Made by a program: the position numbers and the translations under genes. The notes under the pieces were generated by a model. The model was not told the DNA's origin. It searched no databases and was given only the letters and a program-made list of their open reading frames with translations. Shown here one piece after another: positions 6,197 to 11,092 of a DNA stretch of 11,092 bases. The DNA is from Micrococcales bacterium UBA2037. Its GTDB lineage: Bacteria > Actinomycetota > Actinomycetes > Actinomycetales > Microbacteriaceae. Location of the stretch: positions 35,809 through 46,900 of the forward strand of contig DDBH01000016.1 of NCBI GenBank assembly GCA_002333405.1, in the 5' to 3' direction. The number at the start of each line of letters is the position of its first letter. Position 1 is the stretch's first letter.

Positions 6197-7036
6197 GTGG
6201 GTAATACTACTCCTTTGAAACGCAGTCCAATATTTATTTTTGGTCCTCCGTTTGTTTTGGCGAGTCTTGGAATCGCGCTGATTCTGCAAGGCGGACTGTT
6301 TCAGGCTCAATCCTTTGAACTGATTGAGGAGCAAACCGTTGAGTTTCAAACAGCTGGACTGATCCCACCAACGCCATTTACTTCTGACTACCTCTACCCC
6401 CGCTTCACTATCGATCATGCATTCCAGGAGCTGGTTGTTGTCAACAAGCAGCGGGAGCTAGACCCGATTGACTACGCACCCCCAACCCTGGTGACAGTTC
6501 CCTCCTCTGCCGCTCTCGATAATTCCCGGGAGCTGGTGCTTGCTCCGCTTGCAGCTGCGGCACTGGTTGATTTGGCCGACGAGATGTTCGATCAGGGAGT
6601 CGGGCAGCTGTTTATGAACTCCGCCTATCGAACCTATGAATACCAGGCGGAGCTTTTTGAATCAAAGACTACGCAGTATGGGCTGGCGGGGGCTCTGGTT
6701 AGAAGCGCTAAGGCCGGACACTCCGAACATCAAACCGGGCTGGCGGTGGACGTTTCGGTTCCAGCCCAAGGCTGCGCAATCATGACCTGCTTTGGAGACA
6801 CCGAGGCAGGCAAGTGGATAGCGGACAATGCTTGGCGCTTCGGTTACATCGTTCGTTACGAAGAAACTACCCAGGCAACCACCGGTTACAGCTACGAGCC
6901 TTGGCACCTTCGCTATGTCGGAATAGAAATCGCTCGCGAGTATTCTGAAAATGGAATACATACTCTTGAGGACTATTGGTCACTGCCCCCAGCCGAGTTC
7001 TACTTAGAGGAAATCACCGCGTCAACAATTGACTGA
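6197..7036 (+). CDS. Membrane-anchored VanY-like D-alanyl-D-alanine carboxypeptidase (peptidase M15B)
   Basis: GTG at 6197 gives 279 residues. The frame is open back to 6017, but that extension lies antisense to the MFS N-terminus and reads like a shadow. Residues about 12-32 form one hydrophobic segment after a basic start, so the catalytic part should be outside the membrane. M15 signatures follow: V-N-K-Q-R-x-L-D-P-x-D-Y (82-93), S-A-Y-R-T-Y-x-Y-Q (142-150), G-H-S-E-H-Q-T-G-L-A-V-D-V (174-186) and Y-E-P-W-H-L-R-Y-V-G (233-242). By analogy with VanX/VanY, His178, Asp185 and His237 bind zinc and Glu234 is the catalytic base. Cys193 and Cys198 could form a disulfide. The enzyme trims the terminal D-Ala from peptidoglycan stem peptides. 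No vanHAX-like genes are nearby, so cell-wall maturation rather than glycopeptide resistance is likely. Its last 37 bp overlap pgm. Confidence 0.92.
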   Translation: MGNTTPLKRSPIFIFGPPFVLASLGIALILQGGLFQAQSFELIEEQTVEFQTAGLIPPTPFTSDYLYPRFTIDHAFQELVVVNKQRELDPIDYAPPTLVTVPSSAALDNSRELVLAPLAAAALVDLADEMFDQGVGQLFMNSAYRTYEYQAELFESKTTQYGLAGALVRSAKAGHSEHQTGLAVDVSVPAQGCAIMTCFGDTEAGKWIADNAWRFGYIVRYEETTQATTGYSYEPWHLRYVGIEIAREYSENGIHTLEDYWSLPPAEFYLEEITASTID

Positions 7037-8640
7037 GCCTGCTCCAGGACTTCGTCCAAGTGGTCAGAACCATTGAAGGACTCACCGTAGATCTTGAAGA
7101 CATCCTCTGTTCCAGATGGCCGGGCAGCGAACCATGCATTCTCGGTCGTGACCTTGATACCGCCAAGGGCACCGCCGTTTGAAGCTTTGGTTTCAATGTT
7201 TTCAATTCCCTCACCGGCAAGACTAGAAGCAACAATGTCTGTTTCTGAGATGGCGGCAAGGACTTGCTTCTGGGACTTGGTTGCTGCTGCATCGATTCGG
7301 CGATAACTAGGTTCGCCGAGGAGCTGGGCCAGTTCCGCGTATTGCTCTGACGGGCTGAGCTTGGTCGCAGCTTCTATTTCTGCGGCCAGTAGACACATGA
7401 TGATTCCGTCCTTATCGGTTGAGAACGGCTGTCCGTTTAGTCGCAGGAAAGACGCCCCTGCTGACTCTTCTCCTCCAAAACCAAGGGTGCCTTCCTGTAG
7501 GCCAGAGACGAACCACTTGAAACCAACAGGAACCTCAATCAGCTTTCGATTCAGGTGAGTGACAACACGGTTAATCATTGAGCTTGAGACCATGGTCTTT
7601 CCAATTGCGGCGTGCTCGTCCCAGCCGGACCTTGAGTCAAAGAGGTAATGAATGGCAACCGTGAGGAAGTGATTCGGGTTCATCAATCCACTGTCAGCGG
7701 TCACGATGCCGTGACGGTCAGCATCGGCATCGTTCCCGGTGGAGATGTCAAAGCTGGACTTGTTTTCGATCAGTCCGGCCATTGCGTATTCAGACGAGCA
7801 GTCCATGCGAATCTTGCCATCCCAGTCCAGGGTCATGAAACCAAACTGCGGGTCAACACTGTGGTTTAAGACGGTCAGGTCGAGTTTGTAGTCGTGTGCA
7901 ATTTGATCCCAGTAGGCAACAGACGCCCCACCCAGTGGATCAGCACCAATTCTGACTCCGGACTGCGCGATGGTGTCCAAGTGGAGAACCTGGTTAAGTT
8001 GCGAGACATAGTTGTTTTGAAAGTCAAACTCTTGGGCTGTCGGCTTGGCACGTTTGACTCCAACGAGAGCCGCAAGCAAGAGCTCGTTGGCCCGATTTGC
8101 AATTCTGTTTGTTACATCCGAATCAGCAGGTCCGCCGTGAGGAGGGTTGTATTTGATTCCACCGTCTGAAGGAGGGTTGTGACTGGGGGTGATGACGATT
8201 CCATCTGCCAAAGCATCGGACCCCTTCGGAACCTGAAGGTTGTGGTCCAGAATCGCGACCGACACTACCGGAGTAGGGGTGAAGCCATTGTCCTTGGCAA
8301 CAAAGCAATCGATGCCATTTCCTGCCAGAACCTCCAGCACGCTCTGCTGGCAGGGCTCTGAGAGCGCATGGGTGTCACGACCTATGTAAATTGGCCCCCT
8401 GATTCCGCTGGCAGCCCGATGTTCAACAATGGCCTGGGTAATCGCCAGAACATGGTTTTCGTTGAATGAACCATTCAGCGAACTACCGCGGTGTCCGGAA
8501 GTTCCGAAGCTAACTTTTTCGGCCGGGTTTGATGCATCGGGTTTGATGTCGAAATAGCTCACCTCAAGCGCACGGAGGTCAACCAAATCCTGTGGCAGCG
8601 CCGGCTGGCCGGCCCGGTCATGAATCAACTCTGTTCCCAT
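7000..8640 (-). CDS. pgm: Alpha-D-glucose phosphate-specific phosphoglucomutase
   Basis: The enzyme interconverts glucose 1-phosphate and glucose 6-phosphate, linking glycolysis with glycogen, trehalose and sugar-nucleotide synthesis in the cytoplasm. From ATG at 8640 the protein has 546 residues, the same length as E. coli Pgm. The frame runs open to 8793, but AAGGAG (8652-8647) 6 nt upstream of this ATG fixes the start. The four alpha-phosphohexomutase domains each show their loop: the phosphoserine loop T-P-S-H-N-P-P (151-157, phosphorylated Ser153); the magnesium loop G-N-D-A-D-A-D-R (302-309; Asp304, 306, 308); the sugar-binding loop G-G-E-E-S-A-G (389-395); and the phosphate-binding loop R-P-S-G-T-E-D (507-513). 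F-G-T-S-G-H-R-G lies at 45-52. It overlaps the upstream membrane-protein gene by 16 bp, so the two form an operon. Confidence 0.97.
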   Translation of the reverse strand: MGTELIHDRAGQPALPQDLVDLRALEVSYFDIKPDASNPAEKVSFGTSGHRGSSLNGSFNENHVLAITQAIVEHRAASGIRGPIYIGRDTHALSEPCQQSVLEVLAGNGIDCFVAKDNGFTPTPVVSVAILDHNLQVPKGSDALADGIVITPSHNPPSDGGIKYNPPHGGPADSDVTNRIANRANELLLAALVGVKRAKPTAQEFDFQNNYVSQLNQVLHLDTIAQSGVRIGADPLGGASVAYWDQIAHDYKLDLTVLNHSVDPQFGFMTLDWDGKIRMDCSSEYAMAGLIENKSSFDISTGNDADADRHGIVTADSGLMNPNHFLTVAIHYLFDSRSGWDEHAAIGKTMVSSSMINRVVTHLNRKLIEVPVGFKWFVSGLQEGTLGFGGEESAGASFLRLNGQPFSTDKDGIIMCLLAAEIEAATKLSPSEQYAELAQLLGEPSYRRIDAAATKSQKQVLAAISETDIVASSLAGEGIENIETKASNGGALGGIKVTTENAWFAARPSGTEDVFKIYGESFNGSDHLDEVLEQAQSIVDAVISSK

Positions 8641-9026
8641 GAGACTCTCCTTGTCAGAAATATCCCGTAGGCAGCGCAGAACCCAAAGCCAATCAGCGCA
8701 TAAAGAATCACAAACCAGTTCACTCCCGAGGGAATCAAGAGTGTGGCAACGCCAAGGCCAAAGGCCCCGAGCATCATCACTCTGGCCAGCCACAGAACTC
8801 CGCGGTCGCTGGCCGATTGTGCACCAACGAACATTACCCCTGCAAGAGTGATGATGACGACGCCGGTCAGCTGCATCGACCAGTCCATTTCGGCAGAACT
8901 CACAAGACCCAGTAGGTCCGTGAAAATTCTTGGGACTGCAATCAAGACAAATGAGCTGATACCAAAGACCAGGGCTCCCAAACGGAGCACCCCTCTGAGC
9001 CTTTGGACGTCCCCCCTTTTATTCAT
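8625..9026 (-). CDS. Small four-helix membrane protein of unknown function
   Basis: This 133-residue hydrophobic protein has four predicted membrane spans, at about 16-34, 51-69, 78-98 and 103-124. The start is charged (K-R-G-D) and the tail ends T-R-R-V-S-W-E-Q-S. I do not recognise the family and see no catalytic motif. The ATG at 9026 has no Shine-Dalgarno but is preceded by a -10 box at leaderless spacing. The end overlaps the pgm start by 16 bp, so translation of the two is likely coupled and this gene leads the pgm transcript. The association could be merely positional; a role in sugar metabolism should not be assumed. Confidence 0.75.
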   Translation of the reverse strand: MNKRGDVQRLRGVLRLGALVFGISSFVLIAVPRIFTDLLGLVSSAEMDWSMQLTGVVIITLAGVMFVGAQSASDRGVLWLARVMMLGAFGLGVATLLIPSGVNWFVILYALIGFGFCAAYGIFLTRRVSWEQS

Positions 9027-9032
9027 AAAAGC

Positions 9033-9038
9033 ATCGTA
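9033..9038 (-). promoter_or_regulatory. Candidate -10 box (TACGAT) of a leaderless membrane protein/pgm mRNA
   Basis: On the minus strand TACGAT ends 6 nt before ATG at 9026, so transcription could begin at the A of the start codon. It lies in the 51-bp divergent spacer shared with pheA. No Shine-Dalgarno precedes the ATG and no clear -35 is visible. Confidence 0.45.
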
Positions 9039-9065
9039 TTGCCATCTTTCATTTCCTGCCTGCCC

Positions 9066-9071
9066 TAATCT
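9066..9071 (+). promoter_or_regulatory. Candidate -10 box (TAATCT) of a leaderless pheA mRNA
   Basis: TAATCT is followed by 6 nt and then ATG at 9078. It is the same hexamer as before the methyltransferase gene. The region between it and the ATG contains no ribosome-binding site. With the divergent box at 9033-9038 it makes a very compact back-to-back promoter pair. Confidence 0.5.
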
Positions 9072-9077
9072 TGAGAC

Positions 9078-10007
9078 ATGTCAAGCGACAACAAGATTGC
9101 ATACCTAGGGCCAGCCGGAACCTTCACGGAGATGGCTGCAAAAATGGTGCCCGGTGCTGCTGCCAGCCAGCTGATTCCTCATGCTTCGGTGTCGGAGGCG
9201 CTCGATGCAGTTTTGTCAGGTGCTTGTCACAGGGCCGTGGCGCCGATTGAAAACTCACTCGAGGGTGGCGTTAGTGCCACATCTGATGCGCTGGCAACAA
9301 TCCCCGGCGTTCAGATCTATGGCGAGTACTTGGTCCCGGTGAGCTTCGACCTAATGGTTAGGCCCGGCACAAAACTAGAAGACATTACAGAGGTGCTAAC
9401 GCATCCCGTTGCCTACGCGCAGTCTCGCAAGTGGTTAGCGGAAAACCTAAAACAGCACAGCCACGTTCCAGCAGCCTCCACGGCCGCTGCAGCAAAGGCT
9501 CTAGCCAATGGCTCAACCGCGCACGCAGCGATTGCTGCAACTGCAGCAGCAGCTATCTATGGCCTCGAAATTATCGCCAGCAACATTGGCGTGAACAAAG
9601 ATGCCCAAACCAGGTTTTATGAAATTGGCAAGAGTGGAACCCCGGCAAAAAGGACTGGCCATGACAAGACCGTGGTCGTGGTTGAACTGCCTGATGACAG
9701 GCCCGGTGGACTGCTTGAAATGCTGGAGCAGTTCGCGGCCCGCGGCATCAACCTGTCCAGGCTTGAGTCAAGACCAATTGGCGATCAGCTAGGTCGCTAC
9801 CGATTCAACATCGATGCTCAAGGACACATTGAAGACGATGCAATCGGTGAAGCGCTGATGGGTCTGCACAGATTCAGCCCGAAGGTCATTTACCTGGGCT
9901 CATTCGAAAGGGCCGATCACTCTGATTCGGTTCACCTTGGCAATAATGCCGATCGGGATTATCAGTCTGCTCAAGACTGGCTAAATAGCTTGCGCCAGCA
10001 AGGCTGA
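9078..10007 (+). CDS. pheA: Prephenate dehydratase with C-terminal ACT regulatory domain
   Basis: The enzyme converts prephenate to phenylpyruvate, the committed step toward phenylalanine. The protein has 309 residues from ATG at 9078, the typical length of monofunctional actinobacterial enzymes; there is no fused chorismate mutase. The catalytic half starts A-Y-L-G-P-A-G-T-F-T-E (8-18), contains P-I-E-N-S (56-60) and ends with the dehydratase signature including T-R-F (178-180), whose Thr is essential in studied enzymes. The ACT domain spans about 198-278 and carries E-S-R-P (230-233), the loop that binds phenylalanine for feedback inhibition, so allosteric control is expected. An alanine-rich stretch (about 132-160) lies before the signature. 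A 37-nt gap separates the stop from serS. Confidence 0.97.
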   Translation: MSSDNKIAYLGPAGTFTEMAAKMVPGAAASQLIPHASVSEALDAVLSGACHRAVAPIENSLEGGVSATSDALATIPGVQIYGEYLVPVSFDLMVRPGTKLEDITEVLTHPVAYAQSRKWLAENLKQHSHVPAASTAAAAKALANGSTAHAAIAATAAAAIYGLEIIASNIGVNKDAQTRFYEIGKSGTPAKRTGHDKTVVVVELPDDRPGGLLEMLEQFAARGINLSRLESRPIGDQLGRYRFNIDAQGHIEDDAIGEALMGLHRFSPKVIYLGSFERADHSDSVHLGNNADRDYQSAQDWLNSLRQQG

Positions 10008-10019
10008 CACCGCGCACGC

Positions 10020-10040
10020 GCAAGCTACAGGTAGGCTTGC
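10020..10040. repeat. 6-bp inverted repeat overlapping the serS -10 region
   Basis: GCAAGC (10020-10025) and GCTTGC (10035-10040) flank 9 nt in the short pheA-serS gap. The right arm overlaps the candidate -10 box. There is no T-run after it, so a terminator is unlikely; it may be an operator or chance. Confidence 0.3.
10032..10037 (+). promoter_or_regulatory. Candidate -10 box (TAGGCT) of a leaderless serS mRNA
   Basis: TAGGCT is a good actinobacterial -10 hexamer. It is followed by 7 nt and then GTG at 10045, so the start codon itself would be the 5' end of the message. There is no Shine-Dalgarno in the gap. The -35 region lies at the pheA stop codon and has no clear match. Confidence 0.55.
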
Positions 10041-10044
10041 AACC

Positions 10045-11092
10045 GTGATTGACATCAACTTACTTCGGGAAAACCCAGCCAGTATCAAGGCCTCTCAGGT
10101 TGCCAGGGGAGCCGACGAGTCCCTAGTTGATTTGGCTGCGAGCTTGGCCGAAACCAAAAAGACGGCGCTGCAGCAATTTGAAATCCTGCGGGCCAAGCAA
10201 AATGCTCACGGCAAGCTAGTTGCACAGGCTCCGAAGGAAGAAAAGGCTGCCCTGGTTGCCCAGGCCCAGCAGCTTTCGGCAGACGTGAAGAAGGCTGAGG
10301 CCGAAGCCAATCAGGCCGATCAAGAGCTGCTGGTCGTCCTGCACAAGATTGAGAACGTTGTTCTCGATGGCGTCCCCGCAGGCGGCGAAGAAAACTTCGT
10401 AGTAATCAAAGAGGTTGGCAAGAAACCAGAATTTGATTTTGAGGCAAAAGACCACGTCGCACTCGGTGAGCTACTTGATGTCATTGACATCGAGCGTGGT
10501 GCCAAGATAGCTGGCTCCCGGTTCTACTTTTTGAAGGGCATGGGGGCAAGGCTGGAACTTGCCATGATGCAGTTGGCACTGGATCAAGCCAGCGAAGCTG
10601 GCTTCACAGCTCTAATCACCCCGACTCTGGTAAAGCCAGAAATCATGCAGGGCACTGGGTTCCTCGGCGAGCACTCGGCAGAGGTTTATTACCTGCCAGC
10701 AGATGAGTTGTATTTGACTGGAACCAGCGAGGTTGCCCTAGCCGGCTATCACAGCGACGAGATTCTGGACAGCCTGGAAACCCCGAAGCGCTATGCCGGT
10801 TGGTCAACCTGTTACCGAAGAGAAGCCGGAAGCCACGGCAAGGACACCAGGGGAATCCTGCGGGTTCACCAGTTCAACAAGCTTGAGATGTTCTCCTACT
10901 GCAAGCCAGAGGACGCCGAGGCTGAGCATGAAAAGCTGTTGGCATGGCAGGAGCAAATGCTGCAAAAGTGTGAGCTGCCATACCGGGTGATTGATGTTGC
11001 GGCTGGAGATCTTGGATCTAGCGCTGCCAAAAAGTATGACGGTGATGCCTGGGGCCCAAACCCAGGTGACTACCGCGAGCTGACCTCAACCT
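10045..11092 (+). CDS. serS: Seryl-tRNA synthetase, N-terminal 349 residues (runs off window)
   Basis: The enzyme charges tRNA-Ser (and tRNA-Sec where present) with serine in the cytoplasm. The frame is open from GTG at 10045 to the window edge. The N-terminus M-I-D-I-N-L-L-R-E-N-P is the classic SerRS start. Residues about 28-100 form the antiparallel coiled-coil arm that grips the tRNA long variable arm, rich in Lys, Glu, Ala and Gln. The class II catalytic core follows: motif 1 around 171-195 with I-T-P-T-L-V, the T-G-T-S-E serine-binding loop (225-229), and motif 2 C-Y-R-R-E-A-G (256-262) through H-Q-F-N-K-L-E-M-F. Before motif 3 the conserved W-x-P-x-Q-G-x-Y-R-E reads A-W-G-P-N-P-G-D-Y-R-E (335-345), so the usual Gln position holds Pro. 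Motif 3 itself lies outside the window. Confidence 0.96.
   Translation, partial: MIDINLLRENPASIKASQVARGADESLVDLAASLAETKKTALQQFEILRAKQNAHGKLVAQAPKEEKAALVAQAQQLSADVKKAEAEANQADQELLVVLHKIENVVLDGVPAGGEENFVVIKEVGKKPEFDFEAKDHVALGELLDVIDIERGAKIAGSRFYFLKGMGARLELAMMQLALDQASEAGFTALITPTLVKPEIMQGTGFLGEHSAEVYYLPADELYLTGTSEVALAGYHSDEILDSLETPKRYAGWSTCYRREAGSHGKDTRGILRVHQFNKLEMFSYCKPEDAEAEHEKLLAWQEQMLQKCELPYRVIDVAAGDLGSSAAKKYDGDAWGPNPGDYRELTST

Noticed and set aside
6197..7036. Possible vancomycin-resistance function of the VanY-like gene
   Set aside because: There are no vanR/S, vanH, ligase or vanX neighbours, and such carboxypeptidases are ordinary cell-wall enzymes in Actinobacteria.
8641..8793. 51-codon upstream extension of pgm
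   Set aside because: The ATG at 8640 has a strong AAGGAG ribosome site and gives the exact family length; the extension is antisense-free but overlaps the membrane-protein gene in another frame.
8743..9108. 121-codon plus-strand open frame across the pheA promoter
   Set aside because: It crosses the membrane-protein gene, the divergent promoter region and the pheA start, and has no recognisable protein features.
9472..9560. GCA/GCC-rich repeat-like stretch in pheA
   Set aside because: It encodes an alanine-rich helix region common in actinobacterial prephenate dehydratases, not a tandem repeat.
1..11092. Restriction-modification, phage, CRISPR, transposon or tRNA-linked island
   Set aside because: Apart from the lone methyltransferase, no nuclease, integrase, transposase, spacer array, tRNA or att-like repeat is visible, and composition looks even across the window.

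Overview
The window most likely comes from a small-genome, high-density actinobacterium, probably a free-living Microbacteriaceae-type lineage such as the aquatic Luna/Aquiluna/Rhodoluna group. The clues are moderate GC (roughly half), GTG and TTG starts, an actinobacterial style of TPP riboswitch, a VanY-type D,D-carboxypeptidase, -10 boxes such as TAGGCT placed right before start codons, and almost no intergenic space. The genus is an inference; no rRNA or marker set is present to prove it.

Layout, left to right. Positions 1-282 hold the C-terminal end of an M13 (neprilysin/PepO-like) metallopeptidase. A hot-dog fold thioesterase-like gene (279-830) is translationally coupled to it. A small GNAT-like acetyltransferase (827-1156, minus) converges on the thioesterase. 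Divergent from it is a solitary beta-type amino-DNA methyltransferase (1176-2015, plus). The minus-strand block 1963-4450 is a thiamine-type ABC uptake operon: TPP riboswitch (4347-4450), substrate-binding lipoprotein (3371-4324) and fused two-domain permease (1963-3381). No ATPase gene follows; the permease end runs into the methyltransferase end. Upstream of the riboswitch lies a 14-TM DHA2-family MFS exporter (4477-6168, minus). Divergent from that is a membrane-anchored VanY-like carboxypeptidase (6197-7036, plus). It converges on alpha-phosphoglucomutase (7000-8640, minus), which follows a small four-helix membrane protein gene (8625-9026, minus). On the right are prephenate dehydratase (9078-10007, plus) and the first 349 codons of seryl-tRNA synthetase (10045 to the window end).

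Functionally this is mostly core metabolism and envelope work: peptidoglycan trimming, glucose-1-P/glucose-6-P interconversion, phenylalanine synthesis, tRNA charging, thiamine salvage and drug or metabolite efflux. The most notable features are organisational. All three convergent gene pairs overlap at their 3' ends (4, 53 and 37 bp). Five genes that begin transcription units have a TANNNT -10 box only 6-8 nt before ATG/GTG, which suggests leaderless mRNAs. The genes that cannot be leaderless (pgm, the MFS gene and the thiamine binding protein) carry Shine-Dalgarno sequences. The TPP riboswitch has a recognisable translational expression platform. I see no CRISPR, mobile element, RNA gene, phage module or convincing new multi-gene system. 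No stretch longer than about 150 bases lacks a gene.
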